Source: Turbatrix aceti
Taxonomy: Eukaryota; Nematoda; Chromadorea; Rhabditida; Panagrolaimidae
Assembly: GCA_963969345.1 (NCBI GenBank)
Contig: OZ017767.1
Span: forward strand, 2,818,739 to 2,882,738
DNA: 64,000 nt
Direction: 5' to 3'
Below are positions 32,094 to 43,053 of this stretch, one piece after another. The translations under genes and the position numbers were made by a program. Under the pieces are notes generated by a model. The model ran no database searches and was not told where the DNA came from. It saw only the letters and a program-made list of their open reading frames with translations. Positions within the stretch are counted from its first letter, which is position 1, and each line of letters opens with the position of its first letter.

Positions 32094-33711
32094 TCAAATC
32101 AGCTGAGGATGTGGTTTCTTGCAAGGAGAAGAATCGTTGAAGGATTTTTCGATTGTAGATTGGGTAAGATCAACGAGGGCTGCTTCTGATGCTGCAGCCG
32201 CAGGTTCACGTTCTTCGATGTCGATAACGTACCAGTCGTAGGGATCGTCATAACTGCAGCCATTCAGCTTCATTACCTCGTCCAGGTAATTGTAGAACTA
32301 AAATTGAAAATTTTTATTTTGAAAAAAAAATTGAAAAATTAATTTTTGAAAAAAAAATCGAAAATTCAATTTTGAACAATTTTTTCAAAAAAAAACAAAC
32401 ACTAGGATAATCAGGGGTATCGGTGAATTTCATGGCATCGATTTTGGCGAGCATGATTGGAGCACAGCTGGGAAGCTTCTTGAAAAAAGACTTTCCTCCG
32501 CTCTGCCGAATGAGCTCCTTGGACGCTTGAATAAGTGATTTCTCGGTTCTTCTCAACTTTATCCACGGCAACTTGCCCAGGATCATTTCGGCGAACATGT
32601 AAAACCATGACTCCAAGTCATCTCGCCGGCTGTAGTCCTAAAAATATTTTCGATATAAAATTTGCTTATCTTGACATCAAAAAAAAAGTAAATATCCCTA
32701 CCAACTTTTTGTGGGTTCGGAGGGAGCAGTATCGAGCAGTTCCACGGTAGGCGGATCGTGCTTTTTTCTTGTGGTGTTTACCGGTCGTTTCGTCGACGTA
32801 GCGCTTCGAGATGCCAAAATCGATGAGGTAGAGTAGGGGAGATGCAAAGTCGACATCTGTGAGGACATTTGACGGCTTTACGTCACGTTGAACGTAACTC
32901 AGGTAGTGCAGTTCTTCGAGGGCATTCAGGGTCTAAAAAACACAATCGGAATAGATAAAAAAAATGACAGCAAAAATTATGATAATGATTCCAAAAATGT
33001 TGAATGCTTCTTTGTAAAAAGTAACAAAATAGCTGCAAAAAGTGTTACTCAGCAAAAATTTCCACAAAAAGACAATTTTTGATTCGATGAAAAGTAACGA
33101 AAACAAATTTGTTTTTTTTTCAAAAAAAGTACAGTATTTTCATATCGTGTTCGCGATTTTTACCGTAAAATAGTTTTTGTTCATTATTTTTTCACTTGGA
33201 GACTCACCTGCATAGCAACGCGACAAGCTGTGGATATCGAGAACTTTTTTCCCGGCAGTTTCGTCCTGATACTCGAAATACTGGGTCCAAGCAGCGGCAT
33301 AACCATGAAAGACTGCTCAGAAGCAAGATCCAATCCGCTATCCACCAGACGACAAAAGTGATTACATCCATGTTTGTTAGCCGCATCCAGAATATCGCAT
33401 TCCATGGCTATGGCATTTGGGCGCTGCACCTTGACCGCGCAGATATTCTTGGTTTCGTTGCACTTTGCTCTGTAGACTTTGCCGTAGCCGCCTTTGCCGA
33501 TGAGTCGCTCGATCGTGTACCTGGCGCCTGACTGGCCCGTGATGTTTCGGCTTATTTCAAACTCGCCGTGGGGTGATTGGGATACCACGGATGAAACGCT
33601 GATGCCCGTGCGAACTCTCGACGACGGAGAACGTGTGAAAGTGATCGGTACATTCATTTGACCAGGGGAATTCCCTATCGTAAGTGATCGTGTTGATGTT
33701 GTTACTGACAT
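32094..33711 (-). CDS. CK1/TTBK-type Ser/Thr protein kinase with altered HRD motif
   Basis: Four exons, 33711-33208, 32932-32702, 32637-32401 and 32297-32094; 391 residues; every intron is phase 0. The kinase domain covers about residues 64-330: glycine loop Gly-Lys-Gly-Gly-Tyr-Gly-Lys-Val (72-79), catalytic Lys94, Cys-Asp/Gly-Cys-Asn-His-Phe-Cys-Arg-Leu region of the TTBK/CK1 group, Val-Gln-Arg-Asp185-Val-Lys-Pro-Ser-Asn in place of the usual His-Arg-Asp, Asp-Phe-Gly (206-208), Tyr-Arg-Gly-Thr-Ala-Arg-Tyr, and Arg-Arg-Asp-Asp-Leu-Glu-Ser-Trp-Phe-Tyr-Met. The catalytic Asp and Lys are present, so activity is possible. The first ~60 residues are a Ser/Thr-rich leader; the tail is short, without the long TTBK extension. 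Intron 3 starts with GTTTGT. CK1-like families of this type are expanded in nematodes, but substrate cannot be inferred. Confidence 0.88.
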
Positions 33712-34038
33712 GAAATGAAACTTTTCTTTGCCGTTTCACATTTGTCCCGGCATGTGAAAAGTTTTCTTGTCCATACAAATTTTATCCCCTCCCCCCCAAA
33801 AAAAATTTGAATCAAAAATTTATTGATTTTATTATTGGATGTTACGAAAAACAAATAATAATCAACGTGAGGCTGCTCGTGAATGAATTTGAATTCCTAG
33901 TGGAGACTGCAAGTGACAAAAACATATGTAGAGTGTGTTGTATTACTTTGGATTGTTCTTGGTAGCCGGTGTCACATGAACTGCGTGGGTGGGTGGGTGG
34001 GCCAGTAGGAAATAGGAAAGTGCGAATCAATCAATCAA
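33712..34038. other. Intergenic gap between Ly6 and kinase genes
   Basis: 327 bases, both neighbours on the minus strand. It contains a C-run at 33785-33800 and a GTGGGTGGGTGGG run at 33986-33998. No gene is supported. Confidence 0.5.
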
Positions 34039-34961
34039 TCACCGGTTTGAGATTGTGGCCAAGGCAACGACCACAACGAGGAAAGAGAGAAAAACCGTTT
34101 GCCATGTCAAAGACGATCGCGAGGCAGCATTGCAGCCATCTGTATCACACGACTGAACACAACCCGTATACTGATATCCCTCGTATCGAAAGTGACCACA
34201 ATGGCTGATCCGTACTATTTCTGAAAAAATTGCATTTTTGAACAAAAAAATATAAATTGATTTTTTTTGAATTTTCAAATACACGCGTCGAAAATTTCGT
34301 GCTGAGAGTTTCGAAACATTACAAAACGCGGGTATTTAAAATTTTGAAAAATTGAATTTAAAATTTCCAGTGCTCACCTGTGTCAGCAGTGAGCGTTCCC
34401 GAATCCAGAGCACACGTCCGGATGACGAGTGTCTGTCGATGATCGTCGCTCTTGTATCCGCTGACCTTTATGCAGTGATCTGCAGGAAAAAGGCCCTGTC
34501 TATTCTTCTTGTACGCCCAGCAGGGAAATTGATAATTTGCAACACTACCCGGTCCCCCGAGTGCAACGGTCGAATTAAACGTGTCGTCGCAGGGGGGATT
34601 TGAGCCGTTTATCGAACTGCACACAAAACAGCCGATGCCAGCTCCGTGTACTGAAACAGTCAGGCAATTTTGTCCTTTCGTTCTTTCTCTCGTTTGTGTA
34701 AACAGAAGCAGGCAAAAAAAACGAACCTCTTGGAAGTGGCATGACCAGTAATAACAAAAATACAATTACAAAGACGCTTTGAGCCAACAATCTTGGTCGA
34801 GGAAAAGTGTTCCACGTGGAGGAAGAAATGCCGGCGCGTGACTCCGGTGAGGGTAAACCGCTGATGCGTTGTTGACATATAAATTTGGATTTGGTTTCGG
34901 ATTTGGATTCAGATTTGGGTTTGGGTTTTTGGGTCAATGGAAAATCCGATGTGCTGGGCAT
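34039..34961 (-). CDS. qvr: Ly6/uPAR-domain GPI-anchored protein, Quiver/Sleepless-like
   Basis: Three exons, 34961 (or 35039) to 34727, 34650-34378 and 34220-34039; both introns phase 1; 229 residues from the nearer ATG, 255 from the upstream one. The mature part is a Ly6 domain: Gly-Cys-Phe-Val-Cys-Ser-Ser, Pro-Pro-Cys-Asp-Asp, Pro-Cys-Trp, Asp-His-Cys-Ile-Lys, Arg-Thr-Cys, Ser-His-Cys, Gly-Cys-Val-Gln-Ser-Cys-Asp-Thr-Asp-Gly-Cys-Asn, that is, ten or more Cys with the closing Cys-Asn. A C-terminal hydrophobic segment (last ~22 residues) fits a GPI signal. Quiver/Sleepless regulates Shaker K+ channels and nicotinic receptors in insects. The hydrophobic leader starts about 55 residues after the first ATG, which is too far for a normal signal peptide. 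Either the true start lies on an unseen exon or the leader acts as a signal anchor. Confidence 0.8.
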
Positions 34962-35043
34962 CGTAGAGCCCGTGGAGGAGTGACGGCAAAGGCGAAGCGA
35001 CGACGTCGACTGATGCTCGATGCAACAATCACCGTCCATCTGA

Positions 35044-35092
35044 CTCCTCCTCCTCCTCCTCGTCACCGACGACGACGACGACGACGACGACG
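35044..35092. repeat. CCT and GAC triplet runs
   Basis: A run of CCT triplets followed by nine GAC triplets, just upstream of the Ly6 gene start on its coding strand (read as Ser/Arg there). Confidence 0.8.
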
Positions 35093-35546
35093 ACCAGGAA
35101 GGCAGTATTACCGGTACGCGCTCGACGGCCAGGGTGTTTGTCGAGTCGCTGAAAGGCAAATAATTGACGTCGAAGGGTTCAAAGAAGGAAAAAAGCGCGA
35201 TCACGCTGGTGACGTAAAAAAAATTGTCAAAAAAATTGTTTGAGGATCAAAACATAAAAAAGAACAGCTGGCTTCTGAGGTGATCAATTTTAACGACTCA
35301 AAAACCCCTGGGGTTTGACATCACGTTTTCCAGACAAACAACTCGACAGAAACCCAATCCGTACCTAAAAAAATGAAATTTCGTAAAAAACGTAGGCAAA
35401 CAGGTCTCCGTCATGGCTACGTCGTCGCGAAACGACAGAACGACACGGACATGGCATCTAAGTAAATGAAAAACCAACAAACACGCCGAAGTGGTGCAAG
35501 GAAGGCGCCGCGTTGTTGTTAGCCTGTTATTTTTTCTTCTGTCTTA

Positions 35547-35831
35547 TCAAGATGCCAGGTCTACATGCTGCGTGCCCTGCGAGTGCACAAGGCACACAGG
35601 CGGGCCCTCGGCAATCGGCGAAAGCTGCGTGTCTATGCGTAATTTGACTCCAACCCACACGCGACGCGACTGTTCCTCCTCGCTACGCTTCGACGCGGAG
35701 CATTGCGACCGACCCGAGGACGCCAGGCCAGCAGCAGCACCAACAACGGCGGCTGCGAGTGGCAATGATGACAAAGCGACACCAGTGTCGTAGGCTATCG
35801 TCGTAGGCAAGACGAAGACGGGCAACAACAT
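35547..35831 (-). CDS. Possible small secreted protein
   Basis: Ninety-four residues from ATG 35831, with a hydrophobic N-terminus like a signal peptide followed by an Ala/Val-rich second hydrophobic stretch (about residues 20-40) and a hydrophilic end with two Cys. No family recognised. There is no TATA box or splice support, and a plus-strand frame overlaps it, so it may be chance. It could alternatively be an upstream exon of the Ly6 gene, but no in-frame junction was identified. Confidence 0.2.
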   Translation of the reverse strand: MLLPVFVLPTTIAYDTGVALSSLPLAAAVVGAAAGLASSGRSQCSASKRSEEEQSRRVWVGVKLRIDTQLSPIAEGPPVCLVHSQGTQHVDLAS

Positions 35832-35849
35832 GGACAAGAAGAAGAACAA

Positions 35850-38800
35850 AGCTCTTCGACGGAGACTACGTCAGAGTACACGTGGTGGTATTTATTTGGA
35901 AGCGGTGACGTTGGACATACAGTGTCGAGAGTGTTAGTGGTCAGTCAACATGGGGTGTATCGATGCACTTAAAATACAAAATTGTGGTCGGTAGGATTAT
36001 TTGGGTTGAGATTTGGCAACAAGGAATGAGAAAGGGGCGAAGGTGGAAAGTGCCAAAATTACAAAAAAAAATAATATTTTGAACAGTTTTTTATTTGACA
36101 CGGCAAAAAATACAGTTTAGAAAAAAATGTTCAGTTCAATGGATTTTCGAAACTAAACGTCAAATTTATTGGATCCCCTTTTCTCCTGAAAATTGAAACA
36201 GACGTTCAAATTTGTCGGAAACGTTCGCTTTCTTTTTTTCTGAAATCAATCAAAAAATTTTGAACCTTGCTTGAAGCATAAAATTGACGTTAAAAAAAGG
36301 AAAAACTTTAGCAAAACTTTACTTTTGCACATTTAAAAAAAATATCGAGTTAGAAAAAAGCCAATAAAAGCATTAAAATTTTTGCAAAACGTTTTATTAT
36401 CCCTTTTTCCACGTTGCAACCCCAAAAATCCATTACCTTTAGTCAAAAGAAAACGAAAAAGCATTTGGCATCCATCCCTTACCATCTTTCAACACTAAAA
36501 AATGCATGAAAAATGAATACAATTCGTCGAAAAGAATGCCGCAGGAAAAAAGTTTTTGATGACAACATAAAAAAATTATTATAGTTTTCCAAAAAAATGT
36601 TGTAATTGGAAACCGACCCCAAATTCTAATTTTTAGGTCAAAAATTTTTGAAAGAGTTTTTTCCACCCTCTCAAGTTCATTTTTTCTTTTTTTTCGCACG
36701 CCGTCCAACTAGTTCATTCTAATCTGGCCGAGGAGTGACTGCCACGACTATGCAAGCGGCGGCCAAGGAAAGAAGAAAGAAAAAGTAGTAAGTGTTCCTT
36801 CCCTCTTGACACAAAATGCTGGAGCACGTGCGCTACGTTGCTGCATGCATCTCAACGGCACTCGGAAGGAGGAAGAGAAGAACCCGAGCAACGCGGACAC
36901 AATGGAACAGATTGTGTTATTCACGGCTTCTGCCGAAGCAGTTCAAAAAAACCAGACAATTGAGAAATCTTCTCAACTTTTTCCGAGAGAAAGCACTCAG
37001 GATTTCGTTGTGCCGGTGAAAAAAAACGGCCAGGTGTGTCCTTTGTCCTTTTTTTAAGGGTTTGACAAAGAAGGAAAAGAATCAAGGAAGCAGGGGACAG
37101 AATTTTTGATGGCAGTGGCACGTTGAGGGCAAAAAAAGGGGAAGAAACGTGATTTTTGGGGTTAAAAAATGAAAGTTATAAAAAATTATTAAAATGCGAA
37201 AAAAAATAGAAAAATGCGCAAAAAAATTAGAAAAGTCAAAAAAATTCAAAAAAATTTTTTAGAAAATTGAACTATTTTTTTGGCATTGAATTCCTGAAAA
37301 ATAAAAAGTTCGAAACTCGAATTTAGAAATCCTAAAGAATTTTTTTGGCACAAGATTCCAAAGAAAAATTTATTTTAATCAATTTACTAACCCCAGGCAG
37401 TTTGAACACAAACCCAAAGGTCAAGGCAATACTGCCAAAGGGCACTGCACTCACGTGACCCCGATAAAGACATAAAAAGCAAGCATCACCAGAAATCGTC
37501 GATAATCTGCTTTTCCCCACGTGCAACCCCCCCCTCTTTTTCGACGAAAAGCACAAATTGCAACACGCCATCAAAAAAAAAACAAGACAATCCCAGACGG
37601 AAGAGAGTGCGTGTAATTAGATGAATTTCAAAAATGATTAAAATGAAGCTCAGTCCAAATGAAGCTGACGACAAGTAGCCGCTGCAGAGAGGGGAGGTTG
37701 TCAGCAATGATTAGCCATGGCTTTATTTAGGGAGTGGGGATATGCGTCGATGCGCCGAGGCGACGAAGCTGTCCTATTTGGCAGTGCAGAGCCTCGTCAG
37801 ATTATGCTAATGATAAGCAGGAGAACGTTTCATTGATAGGATGATGAAGGTGGGGTGTCTGACATGTCTTTTTTTTTGGGGGGGGGGGTGAAAAGTGTGC
37901 AGGTTGCAGGCAACGTGCCAGACTTCCTGGAAATGATGTATTTTCTACTACGTGGATGGATTCTGACAATGAAAGAGAGATGCTGCCAAAAAGACAGTTT
38001 ATGTTGGCGTGCAAAAAAATAATATGGCACAGGGCAAACTACAATCAAGTAAGTATGTAAACAAAAAAATGAGAAAGAGCATTGCCGGGCCGAAGCCTGT
38101 ATACCCGTACCCGCCGGCTGCCACCACCACCACCACTACCGCCACTACTACCACGGAGAAAGACCACCGCCAGCCATTACACGCCGCTCTAAAACGGATT
38201 AACTCAGGCTCAGAGGTTCAAATTAAAAATAACGAGACGACGAAAGATGCCATCGCAGAGACGAAGGAAGAAGACAGACAAGGAGCGCAAAAGCAAAAGC
38301 AAGAAAAAAAATATAATTTTCTTCCTCCCATCACCGGGCTGGCTTACAGATTTTCAAAAAAAGAGGCCCGTGACGCAGCGAGAGACTAATTACCACTCAA
38401 AAAAACTCACAACCTCAGAGCCTTCCCTGTGCCGGCAGAGAGTGTGTGTCAGTGTCACATCGATCCAGAAATGAGTCTCTGACTCGGGTCCAAATGACTC
38501 TGGCAGCAGCGTTGTCGCTGCGGTGCCACTCACTTGAAAAACGACAATAAAAACAAAAACACTTAACCATACCACCACGAGGCCTGGTGGCACGGCCGCC
38601 TCTTTTTTTGGGGAAACAGAAGAAGTAAGCGGGAAGGAGGACAGATAAGGCATCGCATCGCATCGAATCGCCAACCGACCCCGGGCCAATTTAATTTTTT
38701 TCCTGGGCATGAACCGACTCATTCGGTATTCTCGTGAATGTTGCCTGGAAGGGAAACGTGGCCTCGGGCCTTTTTCCTGACCCAAAGTTTGGCGTTTTGA

Positions 38801-41122
38801 TCTGATGAGAAATTTGATAAAATGGATGGGAAATAAAAAATGACGGTGATTTTGACTTGAAAGATAGAATATGTACAAAAAATACAGTAAAATGTTGAAA
38901 AGTTTTCAATTTCAATTTTTCGATTTTTCAATTTTTAACTTTTTCAGTTCTAAAAATTTGAAATTTGAAAAAGGAAATGAAATGCTCGCAACATACGAAG
39001 TTTTGATTTTTTACGATATTTTTTGTACTCCGTTTTTTAAAACAAAATTGAACACAAGACGAGACGCCCTTGTCTGCTGCAGAGTGCCAACAGCGTCTTC
39101 GTCGTCGTTGTCTCCATCGTCGCCAAAGAATGAATGAGAAAAAGTCCCTTCCATTGATCGGGTTTCGTTTGAAACGGTGTTTTCACGTCAGAAGCACTTT
39201 TCTCTTTTTTTTTCTTCTTCCGTCGTTCTTTTATTATATTTTTTTCTCGCCTCTGGGAGAATGGGAGGATGATGTGTTCGTAGAAACACATTTTTTGGAG
39301 GGCGACAGACAGTACAAACATTTATTTTTTTAGAAAAAAAAAGATTCAAGTACGTAACCTTTTCTTTCAGAACAGAAAAAAAATTGGATGAGGAAATAAA
39401 TAAATTGAGGGTTTCTAAATTTTATACTTTCTTTTTTAATTTTACGAGAGTTCAAAAACCAAAAAAAATTTGATCTTGTAAAAAGAGACCACTACGATCG
39501 TATTTATTTTTTTTAGTTGTCAAAAGTCATCGGTCGCAAATTAGGGGTCCAAAAAGCATCATGACCCCCTCCCCAGACTCGACGTCGCGCCAAATTGCCC
39601 AAACGTGGCTTCGTAGGCATCAAACATTTTCCAGTGAAAAAAAATGCATAAGCGAGCCACCGAAGGAGGAGGAGGAGGAAAGGCGCAAAGGACGAAGGAC
39701 GAGACCGAGACCGAGACCGAGACCGACGCGGTACCCCAAAAGTGACAATTGCCTGCCGAATGTGATGACAACCACCAACCAACGAAACAACCAACCACCG
39801 CCACCCCAGGGCTGCCACCAGCGCCAGTGCCATCAGTGGCGACGACGGCGACGGCAAAAAGGTTTTACCAGCCTTTTTTGAGGACGCGTGGGGAGGGGAA
39901 AAAGGGTGAACAACGACTACTACTACGACGCCGACGACGACGACAACGACGATGGGCGATGATGATGGTTTCCGTCTTGCCCGGCATTTTGCACGTAAAC
40001 CACACACTCAGGAGTATCTATCGCGCCGTGCAGAAAAGCTGGGACGAATTTGTCATGCATTGTTGGGGGGGGGGCACCCGGGCTACTTTTCTTTTTTTTC
40101 TTTTTTCAACCGGCAGTTGCCGTGAGTCAGGAACACAGTGACGTCGAAAAATCGTCAAATGTGCTGCCTAAAGTGCCTAAACGCATTACCCGGCATCGCG
40201 GAATTTTTGAAACTTTTACTTTGTTAGTGCCTTGGAGAAAGAAAAAAAGTGTGCTGCGTTGAAGAAATCACATTTGAAAAATAGTGATTTTTGAAACATT
40301 GTAAAAAAAATTTATACGCATTTTTTGGTAACAAATTGGATCAACACATGTTTTTGGTCCAAAAAATCTGAACTCAGAAATCAAAAATATAAATCCACAT
40401 TCATTTTTTTTATTTGAACCACAAAAATTATAGCAAAAATAAATTTTGGTGACCGATTGGAACAATTGGGTTTTTGTTGATAAAAACAAATCTCGAATTC
40501 AAAAAAAAAATGAGTCTTTGAATTTGTAAATTTCTTAAAAAATCAAAACAAATTCTAATTCCAATATTTCACGTTCAAAAAAACAACATTCGCATTTGTC
40601 AAAAATTCGCCAAATTATTTTCAAAATTTTTTCCCAAAAAAGCCATCACTTCAAAAAATTTGTTATGTGAATGTGCTTTGGTGTCCATGGTTTCCCGGCG
40701 CTCTAATCACCGCCATTAGTCGTCGTTAGGCCCTTCGAAAAGTAAACTTTCCAAACACACGCAAGTCACTGGCGCCAGACCATGGCAGATGGCCCGGCGC
40801 CGTCTGAACAACTCCCAGAAAGTCTCATTCCAGTGCCCTTTTTCGACTTGACTTTTTCGATCAAAAGTCAAACTACTCCTCGTCGAAGCCTGCGACTAAG
40901 TCTGCGTTAACTCCAGTCGGTCGTAAAAGTGCCGAGTCTTATTTTATGTTGCCATTCTGTCAGTTTATTTGGAATGAAGCCTGGAATAGAAGAAAAAAGG
41001 AAGAAAATAATACAATACAACAGCATTGTGGACCGAATAAAATGCAAAATAGTACATCCCGTTTTGTGCGCGTTCAAAAAAATGTTTTTTTACAAAGTTG
41101 GAATTCCGGATTTTCGGAGTTG
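35850..41122. other. Gene-poor 5.3 kb interval
   Basis: No gene with family support. Items seen: A/T-rich DNA at 35.9-36.7 and 37.1-37.4 kb; a G-run at 37880-37889; a plus-strand frame 38009-38389 (126 codons, Lys/Thr/Gln-rich, no domain); a minus-strand frame 38390-38878 whose second half has a hydrophobic segment and ends at a GTGAGTTTTT donor near 38403, possibly an exon; a GACCGA hexamer repeat at 39700-39728 and GAC/CGA triplets at 39910-39960; and A/T-rich DNA at 40.2-40.7 kb. It may hold upstream exons or regulatory DNA of the minus-strand neighbours. Confidence 0.35.
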
Positions 41123-43053
41123 TTATTGGAGCACGTGGGCCGACAGACGAGCCACGACACCGACTACTGGGCTTTGATCGCTGCTGGGTGCCGTGGACGT
41201 CGAAGCCGGTGCCGAAGTCGACGGAGGCTGCCTTCTGGGCCGGGCAAAATTATTGTTATTCCCGCCATCGCTGTCGTCTTGAAAAAAAGTGCTATCAGCC
41301 AGAACTGTCGTGCTGTGACCTTCTGGACCCGTGGAAACCGAATTCGCGTTGAGATCCGCTTTTTGCCAGGAATTTGTTGATTCGAAAGTTGGCGAATCCC
41401 GACCGCAGCTGCCAGATGACTCATCCCCGCCGATTTTCCAGGAAATTGGTTTCGAGCTTGCAGGTACAGGTGGGGAGATCTCCGGGGATGTCGAAATGGA
41501 CGTCGACGGCATTGGCACGGGTTCGACTACCGTACTGCTGCTGAAGTGCCCATTTTGGGGCTCAACTGATGTTTTAGGCAAAGAACTGGATTCTGGGGCG
41601 TCAGTTTTGTTTTCTTCGGGGACAGAATCCCTGGCAGAGTTCAAATCGATCGAAGACAGGTCGCTGTGGTCTCTGCGATGGCCTCGAGTGGCCCGGGAAA
41701 TCAGATCGAGTTTCAGGGGAGCAGAGGAGGTATCTTCTTCTTCACAGACCTCACAGCCTTCGTCATCCGCGTCTCGATCGTTGGAATGTACAGTCGACGG
41801 CGCGGAAGCGGAAAAATCAGACACGCTCCTCGAAGGTTGCTCGGGGAGGCCGATTAGTCGCCGACGAAGCGGCTCCATGGCAGCTTGGTCCCACGGCGAA
41901 AATACGATTGCGTAAGGGTCATCGGTGTCCGCTGGGTCGTAGACTGCTGCTCGGGAGATTCTGCAACGGCAAATAATTTTTTCAAATTTTTTAGTTTTTT
42001 TTCTAAAATTTAAAAAATTAAAAACCAATTTTTCGTGCCTAAAAAATTCTACAACAACGGCAATTTTTTTCTGACGTTTCTGTCTTTCCAATTTTTTTTT
42101 CTAATTTCACAAAAAAAAAATTTCTGACCAAAAAATTTTAACAAAAAACTTTTTTTTTCGAACGAAAGAAATCTAGACTTACGAGACAATTTCCCTGGCT
42201 CGAAGTCGATAGTTGTCAAAATCCCGGATAAAGTACTGTGCAGCGTGCTTATTGATGGTAGCGTGAAGATCAAGAGGGCAGTCTTCTGTTACGACGGCCA
42301 GAGCTGCTTGGAGGTAAGACAAAAGGTCGGAAACCCTGTGTTGGTTTTTGTTCCACACCCCTCCATGCAGGAAACCGCCGAGACAGAGTTCGTGGTCTTT
42401 CATATCAAAGTAGGGATGGAAAATTGGGTGATTCAGCTTGAGAGTCTGAAACAGATTTTTTTTTAAACAATGAAAAATCATTTTTTGGAGAGAATACACA
42501 TTTTTGTCTGATTTTTGTTGTTTCCGATTTTTTTGAAGAAACTGAAAATGAAATTGCGATACTCACGTACTCGTTAAAGTGGCGGAGTAAAATCAATCAT
42601 GAACCCGACGTTCAAGGACATGATCGTATACATAATTATTTTACTACGACCACAAAAGTTCACGTCGTTCGTTCGTTTTTTTTTTGTTGACAATCCAGTT
42701 TTTTGGGACAAAAAAAAATATCGAGCCTCAAAAAAAGACAAACCGGAGGAGTCTCGGAATGGGGAAAGTCGGCCGGAAGCGTGAGAGTGAATCGAAAAAT
42801 AGCACCCGTGTAGCAGCCAGATCGAACCATGACAAAGCCCTTCCAGACAAGATGGTCGTGGAAGAGGGGTATGACGTAGACGCCATCGACAGGGCTCTGG
42901 CATACTCGGGAACTAAAAACGCTTGTAAACTCGAAAGAATAAAAAAAACGGAAAAACTCACTACTCAGCGGTAACAAAGTGGATTTGGTCATCAATATCG
43001 ATGCGTGAGGTCGTAGATGTCTTGCGGCTGTCGCTGCGGCTGGATCCAACCAT
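41123..43053 (-). CDS. AKTIP: AKTIP/FTS-like E2-variant protein with long C-terminal tail
   Basis: Four exons, 43053-42962, 42912-42744, 42445-42183 and 41960-41123; 453 residues. The UBC-like fold covers about residues 28-175, with Ala-Glu-Tyr, Gly-Val-Tyr-Val-Ile-Pro, Phe-Pro-His near the turn, His-Pro-Ile-Phe-His-Pro (93-98), Trp-Asn-Lys-Asn, and the AKTIP signature Asp-Asp-Pro-Tyr-Ala-Ile-Val-Phe-Ser-Pro-Trp. In animals AKTIP/FTS binds Hook proteins and FHIP and links early endosomes to dynein. Known FTS proteins lack the catalytic Cys; here a Cys108 sits in Glu-Leu-Cys-Leu, about where E2 enzymes have it, while the HPN Asn is Tyr. The last ~210 residues are Ser/Pro/Thr/Asp-rich and absent from the ~290-residue vertebrate protein. 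Exon 2 ends at a GTTTGT donor. The start is the nearest ATG; an upstream exon cannot be excluded. Confidence 0.87.

Noticed and set aside
38009..38389. Plus-strand frame of 126 codons, Lys/Thr/Gln-rich
   Set aside because: No domain, weak start context, triplet-repeat content; kept only as a note within the gene-poor interval.
39513..40007. Minus-strand frame of 164 codons with Val and Arg/Ser runs
   Set aside because: Caused by GAC and GACCGA simple repeats; no recognisable domain or splice context.
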